From Polytrichum commune (Eukaryota; Streptophyta; Polytrichopsida; Polytrichales; Polytrichaceae): 64,000 nt of DNA. Below, one piece after another: positions 48,790 through 61,379 of this stretch. The notes under the pieces were generated by a model. The model made no database searches, was not told the DNA's origin, and was given only the letters and a program-made list of their open reading frames with translations. How positions within the stretch are numbered: the stretch's first letter is position 1; each line of letters begins with the position of its first letter. The position numbers and the translations under genes were made by a program. The stretch lies in contig OX485808.1 of the NCBI GenBank assembly GCA_950295325.1, positions 25,936,527 to 26,000,526 on the forward strand. The letters are read 5' to 3'.

Positions 48790-50960
48790 TTATTTTCTAC
48801 GAATTGAATAACCTATACTCCTATTTATTCTTGCAAATTGGGTGTCCGGATGAAGTATGCCTTGGTAGTCTACGAGACACAACTCCGACATTTGATTCAA
48901 CAACATACGAAACTCGGAAATAGCATGCTCCGTCATACAATATCCGTGTTTTTCAATCAATCTTTCAAATTTCTTATAATTTTTTGCGTGATTTTTTATT
49001 ACTATCGCATGAAATACGTCTTTATCTACTTCAATCACGTCATTTTCTTATAAGGGTTTCCACTCAATCTTCAAATCATGTAGATTAAGTGCTGCATCAT
49101 GACTCGTGTTTGGTGAAATCAATAATGACATCCTCATTCAATCCATCTTCGTCATAAAATTTTCTCTCCGTCTTAAGCATCTCAAATAATTATCTTCAAG
49201 TCGTTCATATAATACGTGTCACAATATTCAACGATAATATTTTGGTCTACATCCGTAATTTTCAATATTATTGCGGCTTGATGCTTAAAAAAATTTCCTC
49301 GAATTACATACTCGTAATCATAACATTTATAATTACGATGTGGATAGGCAAATGAATACCAATTCTCCGGAGATGTTGCGCTTCGACACATTCAATGTGT
49401 TCGTTCCTTCAAGAATTCACTCCTCGTCGATAAAATAAGATAAATTGATATTTTCTCGAATTTTAAACATCATGATTTTTTTCTTATTCATTATCAAACG
49501 TTGTGTGTAATAATTATGAATAATAGTTGTCAACATTGTGATAAGTCAATCAAGCCGCTGACTCCGCAATCTCTTGGTCATAAAACCTAACCATCTTTTC
49601 ATTGCTCCATCGTAAGATTCTATAGATGAATTTGTGTTTTGACCGGCATGAGAAAATTTTCTTACTTTTTTTATCCACATACCCTCAGCCCACATACTTA
49701 TAGTTACAATTTAAACGATACCTTATCCAATATCAATGTCTATAAAATCATCAAATTACAATACCTTATCATACAAAATTATTTCATCATAAAGTGTTGA
49801 AATTTACTATCATTTTTATACAGTTGCTCGAAATATGCTTGAAATACATCAACATTGTATAGGTATCTTTCCAATTCGTAAGTTATTCGTTGTGCACCGC
49901 GAACATCTAACGATGATACAATCCGAGCTTTCCAATAGTCTTTTGCCGTATCAAATACAAAATTTCCATTTGATTTTCATTGCTCCATAAAATGATTTTG
50001 TGTTTATTTTCATTTTATGTCCATATGCATCACCTTCTGTAAGCCATAGTAATTCCAATCTCGAGATTTTTTGTCCGATCTTATCTTCGCCAAAGCATAT
50101 GCCTTCCAATACTCCAAAACATGTCATGGACACAAATATATAGGAACATCTTCTCCAAATACGACTGTATATGCAAAATCAAATAAATAAATAAATGATG
50201 AATATGATAGAATATAGCAATATGGAAGTAAAAACATAATTTACCCATCTCAAAGCTTAGTGTTTGACTTTATCATTATCAACAACGAAAGCATTAGGAC
50301 GCCATTCTAAACGGACCGCTCGCAATTTGTTCATCAAAGGCTTCAAAAAGACAATGAGACTCTAGAATCTTGCTTATTCGTTATAATTAACGCATCGAAA
50401 GACCCATTGGGGCAAATATCGAATACTATAACTATCTAGAAAAACAAATTCACGCGTTAGTTCCAAACGTAGTATCTATAGATATAGCGGATTTATCCCC
50501 ATAATTTACCATGGCATTGAATTGCTCGGGTGATTGTAAATCCAACACAAATGTCGTATTTTTTTCCATCAATACAACTTGACTCTTGTAAAATAAACAT
50601 ATCATTTTTATTGTCCGTAATTTACGAATCAACGTTATTTGCCTCATTACTGTGTTGTTTCTACTTACCTCGTAAAAATGTACACTCAATGTTTCAAATA
50701 TTCTTTAAAACAAGAGTATTATCTTTACGCATTGGGCTAACCTATCCGTAATCAATCCGCAAATATTCGGTAATAGTCATCATAAATTTGACGAGCATTA
50801 AGGCCACTCTTCAACCTATTATCAATATAAGTCTTTAATGAATATGACCATCGTGTAGCGAGATCAGAAGGACATGCCAAAGAATTTTGATCGTTCACGT
50901 TATGTGCGGTGTTCCATCGATTTGGATGTGTTCTTCATGAAAATAGGCTAACTCTACCAT
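48790..50960 (-). pseudogene. MULE (Mutator-like) transposase relic
   Basis: On the - strand the pieces run in family order. A segment near 50,930-50,760 ends in LNARQIYDDYYRIF (MULE N-terminal region). Then 50,689-50,450 reads FVLDLQSPEQF and SIDTTFGTNA (first catalytic aspartate). Then about 50,310-50,260 reads WRPNAFVVDND (second acid region). Further downstream, 49,391-49,182 holds a SWIM-like zinc finger in which CYDYEYVIRG is followed by FFKHQAAI. Stops and frameshifts separate all pieces. The enzyme family moves Mutator elements in plants and fungi. This copy is dead, and the element with long inverted repeats starts 14 bases upstream of its N-terminal side. Confidence 0.65.
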
Positions 50961-51445
50961 ATCTCCAGGCTTAGTGTCGCAACCCTTGCTAGCCCCCTTA
51001 ACAATCTGGCTAATTTTTGTTTCTAGCAAAGGTTACGAGCGTTAACCCTTCGCATTCCGCCATGCTAATGGTTAGCTCCTCCTACCCCGGACCTTATAGT
51101 TCATAGGAGGGAAATCAACCCTCCTACTTTGCTTTCGGGACTCACCCCTTAATCGGTAACCCATTTTTTCGATGTGGACTTCTATTCATGGAAGTCCAAT
51201 CCTATGTTGATCATCGCGTTGCCGGCGTAACACTACAACAACCCGAAGCGTACTAAACAACTATGGCCTCACATTGGGCCAATGCCCATGAAGGCCGTGT
51301 CGTTTGGCCTTGGGTGGGTGAGGCCACACCACCTCACCAATATAAGCCTCTAGGACTCTACGCAGGGCCCCTATCCCACCATCAAGAGACCTTTTGTCTC
51401 TCTACCAAGAATTGGGGCCAAGTAGACCTTCCAGAGCAACTGTTC

Positions 51446-52540
51446 AAGGCTATAGTCTTTTCACTAGGACCATTCATCTCCCATCATGACTATTGTCTTC
51501 CTAAGATATTGAGTTCCATTATGATTAAGATCACAAACACCAGCTTCAGTGCTTGGCAGATTCATTGAATTCATTCCAGTCTCATGTTAGTCCTTGTCTT
51601 CAATTCCTCTTTTGATCTCACATTCTTACTTCAGTATCATTGAGCTCTCAGATTTACATTCAATTACACGCTGACAATCATCTCTCAGAGTTCTTCTTTA
51701 TTACCAAGACCATAGTCTTGCCTTAATTGAGATTTCTCTTGTCTCCCAAGAAAACTCCCTCCTCAATCACAAAGACTATAGTCTTCACTCAAGGTAATCA
51801 AGTATGAAATCTCATCATCTCTTCCCATAGGAGGTTAATTACCCAGGCCATGGCCTGGAACTATTATTAGGGATGATTTCACCAATTAAATGTAGACAAT
51901 TGCCTGGCCATGTTCAATTCCTCCAAATCATTGTATAATGATAAACTAGGAATATAGCCTGATTATGTAATTGATTCACCTCATCATGTTATTTCAATTG
52001 ATCTCACAACCAATTACACATAATGCACATGGCCATGGACTGTAAGTACTGTAGCAAAGTAAACACAGTTCTTTACATCAGTAATCCCTTCACTTTGCAA
52101 TCCCTGCAAAGTGTACTGATACACAATCTCAGACTATAGCCCTGACACTCATTTAGAATTAGTCTTCCATCCCAATATCAAGACTATTGCACGAACTTGT
52201 AAATAATATTCAGTAGACACAACAAAAGGGACAAGGTAAATCCTTCAAACCATCACAATCCAGAACTCACTCCTGGAAAGGTATTAAATTAGTATTGATA
52301 AACAATAATATCATAAAGACAATTGCCATGCACATCAGAAGTGCATTCAATTTCAGGCTTTCACTCGCACAAAAGTTCTGAATGATTAGGGAGTTCAATC
52401 TCTCTCCCAGAGATAACTAACTTCTATCTTTCTTCCTCCTCCCTTTATACTTTGTGAGGAGTCCTCCCTACCTTCCATCCTTTCATATCAGACTATAGCC
52501 TTGAAAGTTGTGCTTTTCGGAATCTGAAGACTATAGCCTA
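51446..52540. repeat. Dispersed palindromic motif AAGACTATAGTCTT
   Basis: Eight near copies: 51,446, 51,488, 51,706, 51,771, 52,131, 52,189, 52,489 and 52,526. The copy at 51,771-51,785 is nearly the full palindrome; others vary in one half (GACTATAGCC, GACTATTG). Spacing is irregular. Confidence 0.7.
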
Positions 52541-53209
52541 TTTACATTGACAATGTTTTAGGATTCTGATACAAAATTTAACCCTTTTTACACTGAAATC
52601 TGATTTGCAAAAAAGGTAAACTAAAATTTGCTATCACAGTCCCGGTCTGTTTTTTTTAAAATAAATGGGCGGGCCGGTGAAAAGAGGGTGGTGCCATGTG
52701 CCCATCCCTCTCACCCAAGGACCCGTATCCCCCATGGATGGGCGTCCCACATTTTGTGTTGTGCAAGAATGGGTGCCAAAGGACCAGCGGTCTTAACGGT
52801 CACAAGAAGGACATGTGCCGGTTAGAAAGCTCCGGTGACCGGATCAGCCGGTCACCTAGGGTACACCCTTGGATACTAAGGGCCACTTTGTTCTTCTAGT
52901 CCCTTCTTTTGAGGAGTACTCTTAGGGAATGTGTATTTTATGATGTTTTTAGAATCTAGATCTTAACAATATATATATATCTTTATATTTATATTTATTT
53001 ATATATCTATGTATAGATCTAGATATATTTCACATAATTTGAAATTTTCATTCAATAAATATATGGAAATTGATGTGCAAATCAAATATGAAAAGTTAAA
53101 TGATGATGACCTTCATTTCCGGTGACCTTCATAAAGTGTTATGTCTTATCACTCACCAAATTAAGTTAGAAATAAGGAAATTGAAAAAAACCAACACCCC
53201 ACATAGAAG

Positions 53210-53262
53210 TAGCCCTTCATAAAATGGGTGACATCACCCATTTTTTGGATGATGTCACCCGT
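53210..53262. repeat. Short nested palindromes
   Basis: ATGGGTGACATCACCCAT followed by GATGATGTCACCC gives two overlapping stems inside the core of the long inverted-repeat element. Confidence 0.5.
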
Positions 53263-53687
53263 TTCTCACCCATTTAAAACACGGACCGGGACCGGCACAT
53301 GGAACTTGGCCCTTACATGGGTGAGGTAGTGTGGCCGAACCCACCCGAGGCCGAACGGCACGGCCTCCATGAGCATTTGCCCAATGTGAGGGCATAGTTG
53401 CCTAGTATGGTTCGGTTTGTTGTAGTGTTGCTTCGGCAACGCGATGATCAATATAAGATTGGACTTTTATGGATGAAAGTCCACATCTAAGAATTGGTTA
53501 CCGATCAAGGGGTGAAACCCGAAAGCAAAGTAGGAGGGTTTGGTTCCCCTCCTATGAACTATAAGGTCCGCAGTATGGGGAGCTAACCATTGGTATGGCG
53601 AATTGCGAAGGGTTAGCGCTCGTGACCGTTGCTAGAACTGAAAAAATGACCAAGTTAATTAAGGGGAGTTAGCAAGGGTTGCGACAC

Positions 53688-55171
53688 GACCTCCAAGAAC
53701 GAACGTGCCAAATTATGTATTTCACCGTTTGATGGAGATTTGAGGAGGTAGTATGCAAGGAATTGTTTGTTTGTTGCCATTAATATAGTAGAGTTAACAC
53801 TGGATGTTCTCATAACCTCATTGGCAACACATTGGTAAGCCATATCAAGTGATTCACTGCATGTAACATTTGACACATGGTATTTATAAACATCAAATAT
53901 GTATATAAACCCTCGACATCTTAGGGGATGTAGAGTGAACATATATTTGAGAGCAGGGCATAATGCAATATATACTAGTATAGAACGACATATCTTGATT
54001 TTTCTTGGGTAGTATTTCTCACAAAAAATGGGATAAGATTCGATCCAATATATTATGTATAGTTAGAAACACCTCCATTGCGATACATATAATCACTATA
54101 TTTGTTTATGCACTGGAGATAACCAACATGCATCTTAAACATAGCATTTATAGAACGACCATAAATCCACAAATACTAGGGGCAACACAAACAAAACATC
54201 ACCATCAACAGTGAATGGCATGTGCTTGACATTTGCACATCTATGCTATCAAAACCAATTATGGTAAGATCAAATTTAGACCTTCTCCTAGACTTTGCCA
54301 ATATTAGTGTATTGATACTTGAAGAAGTTGAAGAAATATGAAGAGGTGGACGGGGAAAAGGAGATCAATAGCAAGGTAGTTTCATGCATAGTGGACTGCA
54401 AAAGATTTTATGAATAGATCTAGAAACCAAAGGTGGAATGGAAGTTCTACTTCAAAAAAGAAAAGACGATATGTATAATATATCAATAGCATGACAAACA
54501 TCATCATCCGAATTCAAGAGTAGAAGAACACTATCATCACTTGGTTTTATCATGACATTAGCCACAATATGTAGTATGACATTGGAAGTACAAGAATTAA
54601 TTGTTAGTACAATAGTAGATGCTTAAACCTAGAAATAAAAAAGACCTAAAACTCTAAATGATCTTAGATCCAAAATCTAAAAATAATCATCTTCACTCAT
54701 GTTCTTTTGTAGATATATTGTCTCCAAAATATCATTATCCACATAATACATCTTTTGCTCCATGTACATGGTTCCTATCTAGAGATTGGACCTCAAACAA
54801 TTTGTGAAATAGACCAAAAAAATTAGGAGGAAGAAGTATACCTCGATGCAAATGTAGTCGATGGTATCGTAGAAAAAATCCATGCGAAAACCAAGGAAAA
54901 ATGAGAAAGTGACAACAATAGGAACTTTGAAGAAAATGAGAACAACACTAATGACAAATATAGAGCAGATGAAGACAGAGGTGATTTGCAAAGCGTAAGT
55001 ATACACCTTGAACTTAATTTAATTGGAGCAAATAAGAGTGTTGTAGAAGTCCCAAGAGATTTAACAAGTTTCACATACTCACATATAAGCATTAATAATA
55101 ATTTAAAGAAAAATGATTGTACTTGTATCTAAATCAATATCATACGAACATTATATATATATAACCATAGA
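53688..55171. other. No supported gene
   Basis: AT-rich. Two overlapping - strand frames at 55,092-54,779 are hydrophobic and low complexity, with no family seen. Confidence 0.4.
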
Positions 55172-55380
55172 GGGATATTGCCCGTGCCGCCAATATCCTA
55201 GAGTGAAAAAATGGAAATGAGGTTAAGTAGATCTTGGGATATTGACAATGCTACCAGTATCCAAGAGAGGAAAAAAAAAAATGGGATTAGGTAGGTATTG
55301 GGTATTGGTTGTGCTACCAATACCCAAGAGTGGAAAAATATAAATGAGGTTCGATAGGTTTGGGGGTATTGGCGATATTT
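55172..55380. repeat. 64-base tandem repeat, about 3.3 copies
   Basis: Units start GGGATATTG at about 55,172 and 55,236, then GGGTATTG at 55,300 and 55,364. Each carries GTGCTACCAATATCC, AGAGTGGAAAAA and GAGGTTAGGTAGG in varied form. Confidence 0.8.
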
Positions 55381-57493
55381 TCTTTTTTCTTTTTTTTACA
55401 CTCTTTGAGCTCTGAAAAAATTAGAGAAGCCTTACACAAAAAAAAATTGAATAGCTCAAAGTAATTTATAGGACATGTCCCATAGTAGTGGTGGTTTTGC
55501 CAATGTCTAAACTTCAATTGCCTACAAATTTAAGAGACCGTAGATTAATATTTGAAATGCAAATAGGCCATTAGTTTGGCTTATTAATGTTGATAAACAT
55601 GAATGATAAAACTAATGATGTAGAATTCTCTTTGAGGTCTGTAGATTTTTTCTTAAAGATGAATTTAAGAACCATCAAATCTATTATGTTTATGTTCAAA
55701 TATTTTTTCGTGGATATGTTCAAAGCATATACATACAAAAGATGTTTTTAGAAAATGTAGGATTCTATATCAATTCTTAAAAAATCCTCAAACTCTATTG
55801 TTTTGTAAGGCCTTAGATTCATAACCTAATGTACATTCTTGGTAGATTTCAAGGTCCTTGTTTTGTAATGCCTCTTCCAGTTAGGTAATTTTAAATGTCA
55901 AAGATATTCCAAAATAATTTGGAAAACTATGAATTTTATTGGACCATTTCCATATTTATTTATTGTACAACTTGTTCACATAATTGTTTTTCATTTAAAT
56001 TCATCTTCTATGACCAAGCAATTGTAAAAATTATGTATTTAATTTTTACGCATTCAATTATTTTTAATTTTGTGATTGTATTGTCTTTTTTATTGCAGAT
56101 GGATATTAACAAGTCTTTTGATCACTTGGCTTTCAATAAATTATTGGAATGTAATGTCAATTCCATTTCTTCTCACTTGAAAGTGGAAACAATATTAATT
56201 GATCATATGTTTGTTTCAAAATTAGTAATTGAGAAGTTTTGCTCTCTACCTTCTACTAAGGCAAGGTTCTTTATTCTCTTAAATCGTTTGTTAGCTACGT
56301 CTATTCGTTCAACTCACTTTGATATTAGATGTCTTGAAATTGAAACAAGGTTTTGTTCATAGTATAGATTTAAAAGTGTATTTTTTTTATAAATCATTGA
56401 GCAACAATCATATGGAAACCCAAGATGTCAAATTTGAGTTTGTAAATTTTTGAATTATTCACAAGAAAAAATAAAGTACAAAATTTGACAAAACTTTGAA
56501 ATAACTTGAGAATCTCAAAGTTTTGTGGATAAGATATTTTGGGTTGGGACGGAAATCATCATTTACAAGCATGAAGATCAGTTATTAACAAGGTTTGTTC
56601 TAAAAGATAAATTGTTACATTCAGTGGCTCTTATATTGTTGATATCATTTTATTAACATTATTGTGTTGTCTACTACAATGCATAACCTCAACATATCAT
56701 TTTTTTATATTTGTTGATTTATTTAATAATTATATGTTGGTTGTTTCAGTCAAGTTGAACATTGACACGTAAAGATTATTCATCAATTGTATTGGCTAGA
56801 AGCTATTAGAAGTTTTCTTATTGGGAGCTTCACAAATTTGTTGATGCATGACCCGTACAAAGAATGTATTACAAAAATATTGCAATGAGGTACACACTTT
56901 ATGCATCACCTCTTTTTGGATTATTTTTAAGAATAAGTTTCATACCATACTTCCATGTTTTTAAAGTTTCATATGTTATTTTTCAACATGTTGAAGTTGA
57001 ATACTATAAAAAATTGTATATGATAAATAAACACACACACACACACATGCACATAGTCGTGTACATATTGTTCTTATCTCATTTTTCAAAAATGTTGATA
57101 AAGTTGGTTGTATTGAGGGCTCAATACTTGAGAATCGGGCCGGTGTTTGAGTTGGCCCCAGACCTGCATAAAGTCACCCTTAAATATCGTTTACTACATA
57201 CAAATTTGAATTCTTAAAAAAACATATAAGTTTATTTGAATAAACACGGAACTCAACTTAAATGTTGAACAATGTTATAAACTATGGTAATCAATAAAAT
57301 GAATGGAATTAAACTAATTTAGAGTCTGGGAAGTCAAAAGACTTATGGGACTAAAAGTACATAGGAAGCTACTTCCTTAGAGTTGTGGAGTACGGTAGCC
57401 TTCATGAGATAGAAGCTAAAATCACCTTGCAAGTCCAGCTAAAAAAAGGACTTCGGACTTGCTAATACTACATTTTCAAGAAGTGGTTGAAAC
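55381..57493. other. No supported gene
   Basis: A 155-codon + frame at 55,895-56,362 has its best-looking half after TTATTGCAG|ATGGATATT (56,100 onward), so it might be a broken exon, but no family is recognisable. A short (CA)n run lies at about 57,030-57,047. Confidence 0.35.
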
Positions 57494-57496
57494 TTA

Positions 57497-58629
57497 GGGG
57501 CGGTTTACACTATGGACCATGAAGTCGTCCCACGTAAGAGGCCTATTTTGCGTGGGACGACTTCATGGGACGACTTCCATGGTCCGAGTTACTAAAATAT
57601 TAGTTTTCATGGTTCACGGGCCCTTCACTAGGTGTAAACCGAATGTGGCCCATGAAGAATGACCATGCACCAAAAAGTGGAGGTGCTGATTTTTTTAATA
57701 CATGCCCAAAAAGGGCAATTTTGAAAAAAAATTAAGTTTGATCATTCCTTGTCTTCTCTTGGGCTTCACTTGTCTTCACTTCTTGTTAAATGTGTCGAAG
57801 ATGTGGCTTGCAAATCTTCTCACAACAATTTTTTTTAAATAAAATAAAATGAGCAATTTAATTTGTACATGCTCAATGTAATTTACATGTGACATGTACC
57901 TTGTGTTGTCACTACACTAAATAGGATATTTAGTGTTTGATTATATTTAATGTTGTTACCACCCTACCTTGCTCAACACTAATTTTCAATTCTTTGATAA
58001 TTAATGTTAGAAGATTTCCCATTGCACTTCTTTTGACTACCCTGATCTACAATCACCAAACCACTACAGATTTTTTTATTTTTTTTGCAACTGCATTTTG
58101 TAGGAATATTGGGGTGTGTAATATACCGTTGGAAAGGTATTTTCAAGACCTTTCCAACGGTATATTACACACCCCAATATTCCAAACATTACATTTGGTA
58201 GACCAAAAAAACAAATCTGCACTTGAATTCTTGAGTTCTAGATGTCCCGCGTTGTTTGGTGAAACACGTGTGAGCCGGTTTAAGGGGTAGGGCAAGGTAG
58301 TGCTGGTATGTCTCATGGGCTATGGTATAATTAAGGCACTTAAAAGGTAGATTTATTAAAAATTTATTGAAATGCTATTTCTTTGACATGGGCCCTTGCC
58401 TTTTCCTACCAGACCACTTCTCTTGCCTCTCTCAACGCAAAACCCGTTGGACCATGTCAGTGCATTTATTAGGCCTTAAAATTTATATTTTGGGGACCTC
58501 GTCCTCCATGGTCCCTCTGCCATTTTTTCCTTAGTGTAAACCAAAGTTGTCCCGGGAGAACTTCAACAGCCAATCAGCTGCCTTGCAGAGCCCTGGTCCA
58601 ACTTCATGGTCCATAGTGTAAACCGCCCC
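57497..58629. mobile_element. Harbinger-like non-autonomous element, copy 2, with nested insertion
   Basis: Ends GGGGCGGTTTACACTATGGA inverted at both sides, flanked by TTA on each side (57,494-57,496 and 58,630-58,632). Internal words match copies 1 and 3 (CCTTCACTAGGTGTAAACC, GACCATGCACCAAAAAGTGG, TTGGGGACCTC, CCATTTTTTCCTTA). It is about 560 bases longer than the other two. The extra sequence, roughly 57,840-58,370, contains the large palindrome at 58,103-58,183. No transposase. Confidence 0.85.
58103..58183. repeat. Perfect 36-base palindrome with 9-base loop
   Basis: 58,103-58,138 (starting GGAATATTGGGGTGTG) is exactly the reverse complement of 58,148-58,183. Imperfect pairing continues outward to about 58,066 and 58,222 (CAGATTTTTTTATTTT with AAAAACAAATCTG). 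It is probably the centre of a foldback element inserted in the Harbinger-like copy. Confidence 0.9.
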
Positions 58630-58652
58630 TTATTCCAAATGGAGTTAAATAA

Positions 58653-58663
58653 GGGGGGGGGGG
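58653..58663. repeat. G run
   Basis: Eleven consecutive G just outside the element at 57,497-58,629. Confidence 0.9.
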
Positions 58664-60686
58664 CACCCCAACAACGAATGTGCCTTAATTTCAACTACAT
58701 TATAAGAGCAAAAGCAACATAAATCCATTATCCTTAGAGATGGAAATAGTCAACCGCCATCTAGTTTCAATGACAACCCAACCAAGAATATTTATTACAT
58801 TTCATATTGGACACACGGTGTGTTTGATTAGGTCTACAATTTGTGTGCAACTTGCTCCCGGTTACGCCCTTCACTCAATCTGTGGATGACTTGCTTTCAA
58901 TATCAATATTACTCGTCTTCCTAGGTGTTCGAGAAAGTCATGCAAATACATGAGGTAGATTAGATGAAATGCAACTTGATCCTATGAAAAGTCGTACATG
59001 TGCAATCAAGTAAATAACTAAATAATTGATCCCACAAATGATGGGAGGAAACAATATTCTCACTTCCAATCGTGTGTCCAATTGTGTCCAATTGTGATCA
59101 TTGTCTCATCATTCCTCATTGGGGTAGTTTGTTATCTACATTGGAGGAGATTGGCGGGGCTTGGTTAATGGGAGGACAAGGATCTAAGGAAAATTGACTA
59201 TGCTAAGTTAAAACGTCGTGTGTTTCATATGGTTCAAAGTTGAATTCATTCTTTTGATGTTGAAGAAACGATATTCCATGATTTGGGTTCAAAAGCATAT
59301 TCAACACACATTTATGGTTCATATGCACCACGTAGTTGAGAGAACTAGTCCCGGGGGGTAGACTCTTCATTAGAAACCTAAATGATGTGCGTGAATCACT
59401 AGGAAATTCAACCCCCTTATATGTGAGAAGTTTATCAAGAAACAACAATGTATACATACAAATGGCAGACTAGATAATGGACTCATGTATTTATATTAAG
59501 TGTTCATTTTGATGTGATAAATGCATACAAAATATAAATCATGATTTCAATATGGTTTTCTGACATGTAAAGTCCATGTTCACTCTCTAATGAGAAAGTT
59601 ATTGAATGTCTTTTCATCCATAGCATGTAACTCAAAGATTGCATCAAACAAACAAAGACAAGAGCAAAATAACCTAGCCACAATTCATAAAGCAAAACTT
59701 AAAGGAGCCCATGAGCACTCCAAGGGTCTCCAGCTTGTCCTAGAACCCTAACAAGAATAAACAAGGGAGCCATTGAGGATAACTAACACATGAAAATAAC
59801 GGATGAAAATGTGAATTAGATGAAACTAACACATCTCTTGTCAAAAAATTCTTTGAACCTTAGGGCCCCTTTTTGTACATCTACCTTAACTGCAAAAATA
59901 ATAATAGCCTTTTTAATGTACATGCTAGAGAAAATTAATGACTTATGTATACTATGTATGCTAGTGCCTCAAATATTATCCCTTCTTACACTCACATTAG
60001 TTTGTACGTGGTATGAAGAGTCCACCCTCTGGAGAATTAGTCACATTATGAGTTATTGAAGATCAAGTAACCAAAAGGCTAATTAACTAAAACAATGGTC
60101 ATATCGCCCACATCATCTAGTTAGGAGAATTAGCTAACAATGTAAATTAGTGAGAATCAACTAACTAATATGTTATCTAAATGATCTTATACCTACATCC
60201 CCAAGTAAAACTAACAATGGTTGACCAATTTAAGAGAGTAGTAAGGGTTGACCGGCCAAAGTTTTATTCAAATTGCCCAAGTTTTGAACATGATACTAAA
60301 AAAAGACCGTTATGGATTTTGTGGCCCACACCATTTGTGTTTCACTGTGAGGCCAAACCCACCACCCTTAAGCGTCCTAGTCCGGGTGAGGGAATGGTTA
60401 TCACATTTGTGTTCGCATAAATCCATCTTACCAATTTCGTAAACATCCAATTCAATTCCCATCAAATGTTGCACACCAATCCATTCCACGATAATATTAC
60501 AAGCGTTAATAAACGCTCTTCTCTATCATCACAATCATAAAGCCCTCCTAGCTTGCTAATGAACTAGGTATTGAACTAACATGAAGTAATAGCCTAATTA
60601 CTTCACTATCTCTACACCTAAGGTAGCACCATGGTCCCCTCTAATCATCTACCTAACTACAATTGTAAGCCCCGGCTATATCAGTT
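58664..60686. other. No supported gene
   Basis: Short frames only (for example 59,457-59,203 -, 60,181-60,420 +). No family recognised. Confidence 0.4.
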
Positions 60687-61142
60687 AGGACCTTGGAATG
60701 TGACTGTATAACCCCCTGGCTGCGACTGCCTCAGCTTCGAAATGATCAGCGAACCCTGGACTGGGACTGTATAATCCCCTGCTGCGACAGCCTCAACTTC
60801 GAAATGACCAGCAAAGCCCTGGACTGGGACTGTATAACCCCCTGTTGCGACTGCCTCAACTTCGAAATGACCAGCAAAGCCCTGGACTGGGACTGTATAA
60901 CCCCATGGCTGCGACTGCCTCAGCTTCGAAATGACCAGCGAACCTTGGATTGGGACTGTATAACCCCCTGGCTGCGACTGCCTCAGCTTCGAAATGGCCA
61001 GCAAAGCCCTGGGCCCTGGAACTGCATAACCCCCTGGCTGCGACTGCCTCAGCTTCGAAATAACTAGCAAGGCCCTGGAAATGGGATTGTATAACCCCAT
61101 GGGGCTGCGACTGCCTCAGCTTCGAAATAACCAGTAAGGCTC
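60687..61142. repeat. 63-base minisatellite, seven copies
   Basis: The unit reads GGACTGGGACTGTATAACCC, then the segment CCTGGCTGCGACTGCCTCAG, then CTTCGAAATGACCAGCAAAG and CCCT. Copies run from 59 to about 71 bases, most being 62 or 63. Because 63 is a multiple of three, frames stay open through several units on both strands, which explains the 124- and 139-codon frames here. Confidence 0.92.
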
Positions 61143-61280
61143 TGGAGCTGAACTCAACCTAACATTCTCAACTATCTACATAATCCTACCCAACTCACCA
61201 TCTAATTACTTCTAAACAACTCACTAATTATACTAACACCTACCTAATTCACACATTCTCTAAGAGCTCCCAAAGTCCTA

Positions 61281-61336
61281 GAGAGAAGAGGGGGAGAGAG
61301 AGAGGAGGAGGAGGAAAGGAGAGGAGAGGGAAGAGA
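61281..61336 (+). repeat. Purine tract
   Basis: About 55 bases almost entirely A and G (GAAGAGGGGGAGAGAGAGAG and onward). It could be a polypurine tract of a retroelement on the + strand or a simple repeat. Confidence 0.6.
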
Positions 61337-61379
61337 TATTTAAATTCAACATGAATGTGGATACTACAATTCTAAATGC

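Larger units (their letters stand above)
50974..53687. mobile_element. Element with about 365-base terminal inverted repeats
   Basis: The arms 50,974-51,338 and 53,321-53,687 are inverted copies, roughly 80-85% alike by eye. Both outer ends read GTGTCGCAACCCTTGCTA inward; shared words include CCTTATAGTTCATAGGAGG, GATCATCGCGTTGCCG and CCTCCTACTTTGCTTTCGGG. The 2-kb core has no recognised gene. It holds a repeated GACTATAGTC motif and a second, shorter inverted pair (CCCGGTCTG near 52,642 with CGGACCGGG near 53,283). No target duplication was seen at the ends. It could be a foldback or MULE-type element, or two LTR-like pieces in opposite orientation. Confidence 0.7.

Noticed and set aside
55895-56362. 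155-codon + frame as a gene
   Set aside because: First half is hydrophobic AT-rich translation. The second half after TTGCAG could be an exon but nothing supports it.
60681-61100. 139-codon - strand frame and 124-codon + strand frame
   Set aside because: Both arise because the minisatellite unit is 63 bases, a multiple of three. No start context or homology.
60687-61142. CRISPR-like array
   Set aside because: The whole 63-base unit repeats; there are no unique spacers and the DNA is eukaryotic.
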